Positions 6,821 to 15,123 of a DNA stretch of 15,123 bases are shown here, piece after piece. The DNA comes from Deltaproteobacteria bacterium (lineage in GTDB: Bacteria; Myxococcota_A; Polyangia; Polyangiales; Houyiibacteriaceae): assembly GCA_019309605.1 (NCBI GenBank), contig JAFDFW010000009.1:1-15123 (forward strand), read 5' to 3'. A program made the position numbers and the translations under genes. The notes beneath the pieces are model-generated. The model saw only the letters and a list, made by a program, of their open reading frames with translations, was not told where the DNA came from and did no database searches. Numbering within the stretch: position 1 is the first letter of the stretch; every line of letters begins with the position of its first letter.

Positions 6821-7870
6821 GTGAAGTTGATGTTCTTCCAGTCGAGGCGGGGGGCCTACGGCCGCTTGATCTCGGCCGCCGGCGCCCTGGCAGCCGTGGT
6901 GCTCGTTGGAGCCACCGCGTATTTCGCAGTCGGCGAGGGCAGGTGGTCGTGGTTCGACTGCTTCTACATGACCATCATCACACTCTCGACGGTCGGGTTT
7001 GCCGAAACGCTCGAGGGCATGAACGAGATGCCCGAGGCCCGCGCGGTGACGGTCACCTTGATCATCCTCGGCAGCGGCATACTGCTTTATTTCATTTCTA
7101 GTCTCACTGCTTTGATCGTAGAAGGTGATCTGCAGGGGATTCTGAGGCGTCGGAGTATGGAACGCGCAATCAGCAAGCTGGACAAGCACGTCATTGTCTG
7201 CGGCATTGGCACCACGGGGCGGCACATCGCAACCGAGCTCAGCGCCGTGGGGGTTCCCTTCGTGGTCGTCGACACCGACCGCGACAGGCTCGAGGAGCTG
7301 AGCGAGGAGTTCAACGACAGCCTGCTCTACGTCATCGGCGATGCGACCGACGACCACGTCCTAGAGCTGGCCGGCATCGATCGCGCCCGTGGCGTGATTT
7401 CAGCCCTCAACGACGACAAAGCCAACCTTTTCGTCACGATCAGCGCGCGCGCCCTCAACCCCAGCGCTCGCATCGTGGCCAAGTCGATCGAGCCGTCCAC
7501 CGAGGCCAAGCTCCGCCGGGCTGGCGCCGACTCCGTGGTCGCGCCGAACTACATCGGGGGTGTGCGACTGTTCAGCGAGATGGTCAGCCCCAAGGCCGCC
7601 GCTTTCCTCGACCGGATCGTTCAATTCGGGAGTGGCATCAGCGTGGGCCTCGAGGCGATCGATATTCCCGTCGAGAGCGCGTTCGTCGGTCAACGTCTCG
7701 CCGAGACCGACATCCGCGAGGCGGGGGCGTTGGTCGTAGCCGTCCACCGGGCCGACGGAGACTACGTTTACAACCCGGGCAGCGAGCATGTGCTCGAGGC
7801 CGGGGACTCGCTGATCGTGCTGGCGGACTCCGAAGACATCGCCACGCTCAGGGATACCGTCTCCGGCTGA
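6821..7870 (+). CDS. Two-transmembrane RCK (TrkA-domain) potassium channel
   Basis: A 349-residue MthK/KcsA-type ion channel: first membrane helix about 16-37, pore helix 45-56, filter T57-V-G-F-A61, second helix about 76-99. A cytoplasmic RCK N-domain follows, with Rossmann motif GIGTTG (128-133), Asp151 at the end of the second strand and GDAT further on, and then a TrkA-C domain (about 256-349). It would gate K+ flux in response to a bound nucleotide or ion. Odd point: the fifth filter residue is Ala61 instead of the usual Gly, so selectivity may be altered. The GTG at 6821 is used; ATG at 6830 is also possible, and neither has a ribosome binding site. Its partner in the divergent pair is the flippase. 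Confidence 0.9.
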   Translation: MKLMFFQSRRGAYGRLISAAGALAAVVLVGATAYFAVGEGRWSWFDCFYMTIITLSTVGFAETLEGMNEMPEARAVTVTLIILGSGILLYFISSLTALIVEGDLQGILRRRSMERAISKLDKHVIVCGIGTTGRHIATELSAVGVPFVVVDTDRDRLEELSEEFNDSLLYVIGDATDDHVLELAGIDRARGVISALNDDKANLFVTISARALNPSARIVAKSIEPSTEAKLRRAGADSVVAPNYIGGVRLFSEMVSPKAAAFLDRIVQFGSGISVGLEAIDIPVESAFVGQRLAETDIREAGALVVAVHRADGDYVYNPGSEHVLEAGDSLIVLADSEDIATLRDTVSG

Positions 7871-7934
7871 GCAGCGCGGTTTCGCCCCGTTTCCGGTCCT
7901 GGATCTGGCCCCCGATTTCGGCGCCCTGAGGACC

Positions 7935-7962
7935 TTGACGACCTCATACGCATGGTTAGGTT
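7935..7962 (+). promoter_or_regulatory. Candidate sigma-70-type promoter for dnaK
   Basis: TTGACG (7935-7940), 16 nt spacer, TAGGTT (7957-7962), in the 138-nt gap after the channel gene. No CIRCE repeat and no clear heat-shock sigma-32 promoter were seen. The dnaK start is served by AGGAGA at 7994-7999, 9 nt before the ATG. Confidence 0.4.
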
Positions 7963-8008
7963 GCCTCAACTCCGACGGCAGCTCGGAGGCAAAAGGAGAT
8001 AGGAAAAC

Positions 8009-9916
<1,908 letters not shown>

Positions 9917-9940
9917 CTCCGGTCTGACGCCCCTGAACAG

Positions 9941-9972
9941 CCCCGCCCGGCCTAGCGCCGCGCGGGGTTTTT
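9941..9972 (+). terminator. Rho-independent terminator after dnaK
   Basis: The stem CCCCGC (9941-9946) pairs with GCGGGG (9962-9967). After a C-C mismatch it continues as CGGC (9948-9951) with GCCG (9957-9960), closing a CTAGC loop. A run of five T (9968-9972) follows immediately. It lies 24 nt after the dnaK stop. Confidence 0.9.
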
Positions 9973-9980
9973 CATTGTGC

Positions 9981-10010
9981 TTGCCACAATCCGTCCAACC
10001 TCTATGTAAT
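9981..10010 (+). promoter_or_regulatory. Candidate promoter of the cytochrome c maturation operon
   Basis: TTGCCA (9981-9986), 18 nt spacer, TGTAAT (10005-10010, 5 of 6 matches to TATAAT), just after the dnaK terminator. A start near 10016-10018 would place the following hairpin at the very 5' end of the mRNA. Confidence 0.5.
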
Positions 10011-10015
10011 GGCGA

Positions 10016-10038
10016 GAGCCGCCCGAAATCGGGGGCTC
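10016..10038 (+). promoter_or_regulatory. Leader hairpin just before the ccmF-ccmH start
   Basis: GAGCC (10016-10020) pairs with GGCTC (10034-10038), and CCCG (10022-10025) with CGGG (10030-10033), with G10021 bulged and a small A-rich loop. The hairpin ends 7 nt before the ATG at 10046. There is no T run after it, so it is not a terminator. It would cover the place where a ribosome binding site should be, and could slow translation or protect the 5' end. Confidence 0.5.
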
Positions 10039-10045
10039 CATCACT

Positions 10046-12643
10046 ATGCCTGCACTCGATATTCCCTTCTTTGGCACACTCGTGTTGTGCCTAATTCTCA
10101 TCAGCGCCTCGTACACAATGGCGATAGCGATCGGCGCAGGTCAGGGGCGGCCACAGCTGCTCCCTTCGGCACGCTGGGGAACGTACGCGACCTGCGCGTT
10201 GGTCCTCGTTGCGGTCTGTGTCCTGGCCTACGCGTTCCAGGTCCACGACTTCCGCATTCGCTACGTCGCTCGCTACAGCGATCGGTCGATGCCCTGGTGG
10301 TACCTGATCTCGTCGCTTTGGGGCGGTCAGGACGGCTCCCTCCTGTGGTGGGCGTTCCTGCTGTCCGGTTACACCTTCTTCGCGACGCGATGGCTTCGCG
10401 GCCGGCACACCGAGCTACAGCCGTGGATCTTCGCCACCTTGATGAGCATCCTGATCTTTTTCGTGATCTTAATGCTCTTCGCGGCCAACCCCTTCGCCAC
10501 ATACATTCGGACGACCCCCGGCGACGGCGAAGGTCTCAACCCACTGCTTCAGAACTACTGGATGGCCATCCATCCGCCGAGCCTCTACATGGGATTCGTC
10601 GGCTGGTCGGTGCCCTTCGCGATCTTGATTGCGGCCCTCATCACGGGGCGCCTGGGCAACGAGTGGGTTCGCGCGGCGCGTCTTTGGTCGATGATCGCCT
10701 GGACGTTCTTGTCGCTTGGCCTGCTACTCGGCTGCCTCTGGTCGTACGAAGAGCTCGGCTGGGGCGGCTATTGGGCCTGGGATCCGGTTGAAAACGCCTC
10801 GTTCCTGCCCTGGCTGGTGGGCACCGCCTATTTGCACTCCGTCCTGATTCAGGAGCGGCGGCACATGATGAGGGTGTGGAACGTCTTTCTCCTGGCGCTG
10901 ACGTTCTTCCTCACCATTTTCGGCACGTTCCTCACCCGCTCGGGCCTCATCGCGAGCGTGCACTCCTTCGCCCGATCGGACATCGGGCAGTACTTCGTTT
11001 GGTACATGGCCTTTCTGATCATCGGCATCGCAGCCTTGATAATTTGGAGGCTTCCCAAGCTCAAGGCCGAGAACGAAATCGAGTCGCTCATGAGCCGCGA
11101 GTTCGCTTTCCTGCTCAACAACTGGGTGTTGCTGGGCATGATGATGTTCGTTCTAATTGCGACGACGTTTCCCTTGCTCAGCCAGTGGATTCGGGGCGAG
11201 GAGGTAACCGTCGGCCCTGGCTTCTACAACAAGTGGATGGCGCCGATTGGCATCGTGCTCCTGTTCCTAGCGGGGCTCGGGCCGCTGATCGCGTGGCGTA
11301 AAGCGACAGGGTCCAAGCTGCTCCGCGCAATGGCCTTCCCCATTGGTGTAGGCGTGTCCGTCGCGGTGTTGCAGTCTCTCTTCGGGGCTCGCCTCGGGTA
11401 CCCACCCCTCGTCGAGCCCACCGAGATCTACGACACGACGACCGGCACCGTGCTCGCTTGGATCTCCGCCGTGGCGCCCCTCGTGTCGTTTGCCACCTGC
11501 GCCTTCGTGCTTGCGAGCGTCGGCCAGGAATTCTGGCGCGGGATGCGGGTTCGCATGCGGAAGGGCGAGAACGCGGCTACCGCCCTCCTTAGGCTCACGT
11601 CCAAGGGCCGCCGTCGCTATGGCGGGTACATCGTTCATGTCGGCGTCGTGTTCATGTACATCGGCTTCACCGGTGCGGCGTACGATACCGAGAAAGAGAG
11701 CGCGCTTCGCCCTGGCGAAACGATGTCGATCGGCCAGTACACGGTGCGCTACGATCAGCCCCGCATGGAGGCCGACCCGAACAAGAGGATGATCTTCACG
11801 GACATGACGCTCCTGGACGACTCGGGGAATGAAGACGGCCGGGTCGCCCCAGCCAAGTTCATCTATCGAACACACCCGCAGATGCCGACGACCGAAGTGG
11901 CGATTCGTAGCCGTCCCGCAGAAGACGTCTACGTGATCATGAGCACCGTCGATCCTTCGACGCGCCGCGGAACGTTCCGGGTGATCATTCGGCCGCTGGT
12001 CGCATGGATTTGGTTCGGCGGCATCGTGCTGCTGCTCGGAGCCATTATAGGTATGTGGCCCACCGGACGTGAGCTGCTTCGCGAAGAGGTGGCGCGACCC
12101 AAGCGCCTTCGCTTCTCGCCGGCCACAGCCGTGGTCGCCGTGGCGATCGTGGTCGCGACGATGATGGCGTGGGCAGGCGTCGCCTCCGCGCAAAACGACA
12201 GTAGCAGCTCGCTTCACGCCGGTTCGGTCGTCATCAACGACCCGGTCGAGCGGCAACTCTTTGGACGCCTACTGTGCCAGTGCGGCGATTGCGCGCGACT
12301 GCCGCTCGACACCTGCGCATGCGGTTGGGCCGATGACAAACGCGTGGAGATTCGCGAGGCGCTCGCCGCGGGCGAAAAGCCGACGAAGATCCAGGAGTCG
12401 TATCGGGCGCAATACGGGGCAAAGGCGCTTGCGATTCCATCGGATAAGGGCTTGGATCGCGCGCTTTGGGCAGTCCCGCTGGCGTCCATGGTCTTCGCCG
12501 TTGGCTTCATCGTCCTCATGGGGCGCCGATGGCAGCGACGCGGAGTCGAGGCGCACACCGCGGCGACAGCTGCATCCGGCACGGCTCAGCTGGAATACGA
12601 CTCACGCCTCGACGAAGAGCTCGATCGCCTGGAGGAAAGCTGA
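10046..12643 (+). CDS. ccmF: CcmF-CcmH fusion: cytochrome c heme lyase subunit with C-terminal CcmH domain
   Basis: An 865-residue inner-membrane protein of System I cytochrome c maturation. Residues 1-670 are CcmF, which takes heme from holo-CcmE and attaches it to apocytochrome: SLWGGQDGSLLWW (90-102), the heme-handling WWD motif GWGGYWAWDPVEN (238-250), conserved histidines 176, 264, 306 and 531, and a large periplasmic loop (about 550-645). After a last CcmF helix (about 652-671) comes a second signal-peptide-like helix (693-712) ending VASAQ, then a CcmH domain (about 730-800) and a final helix (809-825). CcmH usually binds apocytochrome through LRCxxC; here the motif is C744-x-C746-x2-C749-x7-C757-x-C759. 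Start ATG 10046 has no clear ribosome binding site, only the leader hairpin. The stop overlaps the next ATG as TGATG. ccmE and ccmABC are not in this window. Confidence 0.93.
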   Translation: MPALDIPFFGTLVLCLILISASYTMAIAIGAGQGRPQLLPSARWGTYATCALVLVAVCVLAYAFQVHDFRIRYVARYSDRSMPWWYLISSLWGGQDGSLLWWAFLLSGYTFFATRWLRGRHTELQPWIFATLMSILIFFVILMLFAANPFATYIRTTPGDGEGLNPLLQNYWMAIHPPSLYMGFVGWSVPFAILIAALITGRLGNEWVRAARLWSMIAWTFLSLGLLLGCLWSYEELGWGGYWAWDPVENASFLPWLVGTAYLHSVLIQERRHMMRVWNVFLLALTFFLTIFGTFLTRSGLIASVHSFARSDIGQYFVWYMAFLIIGIAALIIWRLPKLKAENEIESLMSREFAFLLNNWVLLGMMMFVLIATTFPLLSQWIRGEEVTVGPGFYNKWMAPIGIVLLFLAGLGPLIAWRKATGSKLLRAMAFPIGVGVSVAVLQSLFGARLGYPPLVEPTEIYDTTTGTVLAWISAVAPLVSFATCAFVLASVGQEFWRGMRVRMRKGENAATALLRLTSKGRRRYGGYIVHVGVVFMYIGFTGAAYDTEKESALRPGETMSIGQYTVRYDQPRMEADPNKRMIFTDMTLLDDSGNEDGRVAPAKFIYRTHPQMPTTEVAIRSRPAEDVYVIMSTVDPSTRRGTFRVIIRPLVAWIWFGGIVLLLGAIIGMWPTGRELLREEVARPKRLRFSPATAVVAVAIVVATMMAWAGVASAQNDSSSSLHAGSVVINDPVERQLFGRLLCQCGDCARLPLDTCACGWADDKRVEIREALAAGEKPTKIQESYRAQYGAKALAIPSDKGLDRALWAVPLASMVFAVGFIVLMGRRWQRRGVEAHTAATAASGTAQLEYDSRLDEELDRLEES

Positions 12644-13008
12644 TGGCTGATTCCCTCCCCTGGTTGTTCATCATCGTGGCGTCTGTGGCCATGGTCGCGG
12701 GCCTAGCCAGCCTCTGGCTCAGCTTGAGCCTGGCGCTTTCGGACGAAGTCTTGGGCGGCGCGCGCGCGCAGCTCATTAGCGAAGCGCGCCGAGCGTTGAT
12801 CGGCGAAAAGGAAGCGCTGCTTCAGGAGATCCGCGACGTTTCGTTCGAGCACGATGCGGACAAGATTTCAGACGCCGACTTCGAAGAACTCAACGAGAAG
12901 CTCCGCGCACAGGCCCGGCAGGTTCTTCACGCGCTCGACGCCGGCGCCGAGTCCTTTCGGGATGAAGCCGAGGCCCAGATCGCCGAACGGCTTGCGGAAG
13001 AGTCCTAA
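12643..13008 (+). CDS. Small CcmI-like membrane protein of the ccm operon
   Basis: A 121-residue protein with one membrane helix (about 7-32) followed by a charged helical region. Residues 55-98 (EKEALLQEIRDV ... DADKISDADFEELNEKLRAQ ... LHAL) resemble the helical module near the N-terminus of CcmI-type cytochrome c biogenesis proteins; this is family memory, not a search result. CcmI helps CcmF/CcmH hold apocytochrome c, which fits its place right after the ccmF-ccmH fusion. There are no TPR repeats, so it would be only the N-terminal part of a classical CcmI. The ATG start overlaps the upstream stop (TGATG) and its TAA overlaps the next ATG (TAATG), so translational coupling in a three-gene operon is likely. 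No CXXCH heme motif is present. Confidence 0.8.
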   Translation: MADSLPWLFIIVASVAMVAGLASLWLSLSLALSDEVLGGARAQLISEARRALIGEKEALLQEIRDVSFEHDADKISDADFEELNEKLRAQARQVLHALDAGAESFRDEAEAQIAERLAEES

Positions 13009-14198
13009 TGCGTATCGCGGTTCTCATTGGCCTCCTCGTGTGGGCCCCATCGATTGCATCGGCGCAACAGGACCAAGCGGTGGTCAACCGTGTTATCGGC
13101 AACGTGCCCGATCTCGTGACCTCGGTCGTCGACGCCGAGCTCCCTCAGGGGACCATCGAGGTCGAAGTCGTCGACGCCGCCGGAGCGGTGGTGCCGAAGC
13201 AAGCTGTGCGCCTTGGCATCATGGAGCAGTCCGGCGGGCGTGACAGCAAGGCGTGCGTCACCGGCGACACCGGCACTTGTTCCTTCAAGGACCTGCTGAC
13301 CGACTCCAAGCACTCCTACCGAGTGAATGTTCCGTACGATGGCGCGCGGTACAGCTCGACTCCCTTTCGGCTCGATGAAGCGAAGGGCCAGCGGGTCCGT
13401 GTGGTCCGCTTGCCGACGACGACGGACAATCGGCGCGTCTTCCAAGTGCTCGGGCGTACGATGATCGAGTTCCGGGACGAACGGGCCCACATCCAGCAGG
13501 AAGCGCGGCTGACGAACCTCGGCGACTCAACCTACGTGTTTCCCGAAGGAGGGATGACGATTCGCCTGCCGGACGGCTTCAAGGCGTTTGATTCGATGGA
13601 GGTCATGACCGACCAGCGGCTCGCCGTCACCGATGACGGCCTCGAGCTCAGCGGCTCGATCCCTCCCGGGCGGGTCGACCTGATGTGGACTTACGACATT
13701 CCGGCCAGTGGCACCTCGATCTTGATGGAGCAGCCCGTGCCTTTCGCCACGATGGAGTACCAGGTCATCAGCGATTACGTTGACGGCATGTCCATGGAGG
13801 TCGAGGGCTTTCAGGTGGCGCGGGTGCATGAGGGTGGCGATCGGCGCTTCCTGGTTGCTGGCATGATGCGGCGCCCTGGCGACGCGCCCGTCGATCGCCT
13901 CCGTATTCACATTCGGGGCATTCCGGGGGGTGGCCCGTTGCCCTATCTGGCCGCTGCGGTTGCCGCGATCTTCGTGTTCCTCGGGATCTGGCTCCTTTTT
14001 CGCCCTCTGGATCAGACCGCGATTCTGGCCCAGGTGCGCGACGATCGCCGTGCAGAGCTGCTAGATGAGATCGCCTCGCTGGAGGGCCAACACCGGGCCG
14101 AAGCGATTGGCCCTACTTTTTTCGAGCACCGTCGGCGGGAATTGACCGATGAGCTAGCAATCGTGCTTCGCATGCAGAGCGAGGCCAGCGGCCATTGA
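13008..14198 (+). CDS. Signal-peptide protein with periplasmic beta domain, one membrane helix and CcmI-like tail
   Basis: I do not recognise a named family. The 396 residues read as: signal peptide 1-19 (IASA/QQ); a beta-rich region about 40-122 resembling a carboxypeptidase-regulatory Ig-like fold, with Cys83 and Cys91 possibly forming a disulfide; a second large beta-rich region about 140-300; a membrane helix 311-330; and a cytoplasmic tail 332-396. Tail residues 351-387 align without gaps to residues 59-95 of the small protein encoded just upstream, with 12 of 37 identical. The predicted layout is N-terminus outside, tail inside. Its start overlaps the upstream stop as TAATG. Being third in the ccm operon suggests a periplasmic part in cytochrome c assembly, for example apocytochrome or heme handling, but no heme motif is visible. 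Confidence 0.8.
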   Translation: MRIAVLIGLLVWAPSIASAQQDQAVVNRVIGNVPDLVTSVVDAELPQGTIEVEVVDAAGAVVPKQAVRLGIMEQSGGRDSKACVTGDTGTCSFKDLLTDSKHSYRVNVPYDGARYSSTPFRLDEAKGQRVRVVRLPTTTDNRRVFQVLGRTMIEFRDERAHIQQEARLTNLGDSTYVFPEGGMTIRLPDGFKAFDSMEVMTDQRLAVTDDGLELSGSIPPGRVDLMWTYDIPASGTSILMEQPVPFATMEYQVISDYVDGMSMEVEGFQVARVHEGGDRRFLVAGMMRRPGDAPVDRLRIHIRGIPGGGPLPYLAAAVAAIFVFLGIWLLFRPLDQTAILAQVRDDRRAELLDEIASLEGQHRAEAIGPTFFEHRRRELTDELAIVLRMQSEASGH

Positions 14199-14206
14199 CT
14201 CGGTCA

Positions 14207-14235
14207 TTGATCCCGGGTGCAAGGCCGCGTATGTT
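14207..14235 (+). promoter_or_regulatory. Candidate promoter for ssb
   Basis: TTGATC (14207-14212), exactly 17 nt spacer, TATGTT (14230-14235), within the 74-nt gap before ssb. Purine-rich AGGAG (14256-14260) and GAGGGG (14263-14268) precede the ATG at 14273. This suggests ssb is transcribed separately from the ccm operon; no terminator was found between them, so read-through is possible. Confidence 0.5.
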
Positions 14236-14272
14236 CGGCGCCGCCGAGCGCGGCTAGGAGAAGAGGGGAGCC

Positions 14273-14761
14273 ATGGCAGAAGGCCTGAATCGTGTGATGC
14301 TCATCGGGAACTTGGGTGCAGACCCGGAGCTCAAATACACCCAGAACGGCCAAGGCGTGTTGCGCCTTCGCTTGGCAACGACCGAGTCCTACATGAACCG
14401 CGCAGGCGAGCGTCAACAGCGCACGGACTGGCACACGGTCATCGTTTGGGGCAAGCGCGGCGAAGCCCTCAACAACATCCTTTCCAAAGGCCGCAGCATC
14501 TGCGCCGAGGGCCGTATCCAGTACCGCCAATGGGAAGACAAAGACGGGAACAAGCGCAACTCGACCGAAATCGTCGCAACGAACATCGTCCTCCTAGGTA
14601 GCGGCCGTGGCCGCGATTCCGGAGCGCCCGGTGACTTCGGCGACGGCGGCGGCGACGGCGGCGGCGGCGGCGGCGGCGGCGGTGGTGGAGGCGGCAGCGG
14701 TGGTGGAGGCGGCAGCGCTCCCCCAGCCGACGACTTCGGCGACGACGATATTCCTTTTTGA
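14273..14761 (+). CDS. ssb: Single-stranded DNA-binding protein SSB
   Basis: Binds single-stranded DNA as a tetramer and recruits replication and repair enzymes through its acidic tail. The 162 residues read as: OB-fold about 5-109 with NRVMLIGNLGADPELKYT at the start, RTDWHTVIVWGK (50-61) and the EGRIQYRQWEDKDG segment; a linker (about 114-148) that is almost pure glycine with a few Asp and Ser; and the conserved tip DDDIPF at the C-terminus. Start ATG with a purine-rich ribosome binding site. The linker is encoded by a GGC microsatellite and a perfect 18-nt tandem duplication, so its length may vary between strains. It does not sit beside uvrA, rpsF or rpsR as ssb often does. Confidence 0.97.
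   Translation: MAEGLNRVMLIGNLGADPELKYTQNGQGVLRLRLATTESYMNRAGERQQRTDWHTVIVWGKRGEALNNILSKGRSICAEGRIQYRQWEDKDGNKRNSTEIVATNIVLLGSGRGRDSGAPGDFGDGGGDGGGGGGGGGGGGGSGGGGGSAPPADDFGDDDIPF
14645..14716 (+). repeat. GGC microsatellite plus 2 x 18-nt tandem repeat in ssb
   Basis: An almost pure GGC/GAC triplet run (14645-14680) is followed by two identical copies of GGTGGTGGAGGCGGCAGC (14681-14698 and 14699-14716), each encoding GGGGGS. All unit lengths are multiples of three, so slippage would change linker length without breaking the frame. Confidence 0.95.
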
Positions 14762-14894
14762 GGCGGGGATGAGGCTGGCTCCCGTCGCGGAGGGCCCGAT
14801 CCGTGGCGCGATCCTGCGTCACCGGACGCCTTCGGCGGCAGTTTGTCCCGCCCCACCGCCCCCACACTATCGCCTACCTCGACGTAGCCTGTGG
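14762..14894. other. Intergenic region between convergent ssb and the right-edge gene
   Basis: 133 nt with no convincing gene. It holds a short CGCC-TTC-GGCG inverted repeat (around 14828) without a T run, and no clear promoter or rho-independent terminator on either strand. It is expected to hold the ends of both convergent transcripts. Confidence 0.4.
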
Positions 14895-14899
14895 CTACG
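14883..14899. terminator. Hairpin over the stop codon of the right-edge gene
   Basis: CGTAGCC-TGT-GGCTACG is a perfect 7-bp stem with a 3-nt loop. The TAG stop of the minus-strand gene (14897-14895) lies inside it. There is no T run on either side, so it is at best a partial, possibly Rho-assisted or two-way terminator. Confidence 0.35.
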
Positions 14900-15122
14900 G
14901 TTGTTGGATCGGGGGCGGGGCGTCGGCCTGCTCGGCGTGTTCGCCGGCGAGGGCCGCTTCTAGTGCGGCCTTCTCGGCTCGCTGCTGTTCTTTGGCTTCG
15001 CGGGAGAGCCGTGCCTTTTCCGAGATGTAGGCCGCGGCTGCTGCGACGACGACAGCGACCTCCAGCGCGAGGGCTATGCCGCTGTACGGGTCTGGCTTGG
15101 CGCCCTGGACCAGCGCTAGGAT
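14895..15122 (-). CDS. C-terminal end of an unidentified membrane protein, 5' partial
   Basis: An open minus-strand frame entering from the right edge; 75 residues are visible before a TAG. It begins ILALVQGAKPDPYSGIALAL, continues through a Val/Ala-rich hydrophobic stretch (VAVVVAAAAAYI, about 22-33), then a strongly charged Glu/Lys/Arg/Ala helix likely to form a coiled coil (about 34-66), and ends in a Pro/Gln tail. The family is not recognised. Support: the amphipathic pattern and reading-frame composition are protein-like, and the frame has no internal stop. The alternative, that this is noncoding, cannot be fully excluded because the start and main domain are outside the window. It converges on ssb. 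Confidence 0.55.
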   Translation of the reverse strand: MLALVQGAKPDPYSGIALALEVAVVVAAAAAYISEKARLSREAKEQQRAEKAALEAALAGEHAEQADAPPPIQQP

Positions 15123-15123
15123 C

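Noticed and set aside
7871..8008. CIRCE operator or heat-shock promoter before dnaK
   Set aside because: No TTAGCACTC-type inverted repeat and no CTTGAA/CCCCAT pair at proper spacing was found.
11267..12256. Long minus-strand open frame opposite ccmF
   Set aside because: It is His/Arg/Asp-rich, has no recognisable motif and lies entirely within the clear ccmF frame.
14645..14716. CRISPR-like tandem repeat
   Set aside because: The units are short, contiguous, without spacers, and encode the glycine linker of SSB.

Overview
The window looks like ordinary chromosome of a GC-rich Gram-negative bacterium. It carries an outer-membrane-style flippase, a System I (Ccm) cytochrome c maturation operon, a glutathione-dependent glyoxalase II and many GTG/TTG starts. 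Deltaproteobacteria or Myxococcota would fit this style, but that placement is inference. There are no rRNA or tRNA genes, CRISPR arrays, transposases or phage genes, and no gene-free stretch longer than 300 bases.

Left part (1-5226). The 3' part of a glyoxalase II gene (gloB-like) converges on a three-gene minus-strand operon: DEDDh exonuclease, CPBP-type membrane protein and short-chain dehydrogenase, read in that order. Transcribed away from the exonuclease is a plus-strand run of gluQ-type glutamyl-Q tRNA synthetase, a LuxR-type regulator and moaC, with the last two coupled by a TGATG overlap.

Middle (5223-9972). A polysaccharide flippase gene on the minus strand meets moaC at a shared CTAG and diverges from a two-helix RCK potassium channel gene. 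An isolated dnaK follows, with its own promoter and a clear rho-independent terminator.

Right part (9973-15123). Three genes overlapping by 1 nt form a cytochrome c maturation operon: a ccmF-ccmH fusion, a small CcmI-like protein, and an unassigned signal-peptide protein whose cytoplasmic tail repeats the CcmI-like helical module. ssb follows under its own promoter, and the C-terminal end of an unassigned membrane protein enters from the right edge on the minus strand.

Most genes are housekeeping. The best candidate for something undescribed is the ccm operon: a fused heme lyase with a signal-peptide-like junction, a five-cysteine CcmH domain, and two neighbouring proteins sharing a 37-residue module. 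Several enzymes also show substitutions at diagnostic motif positions (CPBP protein, GluQRS, channel filter).
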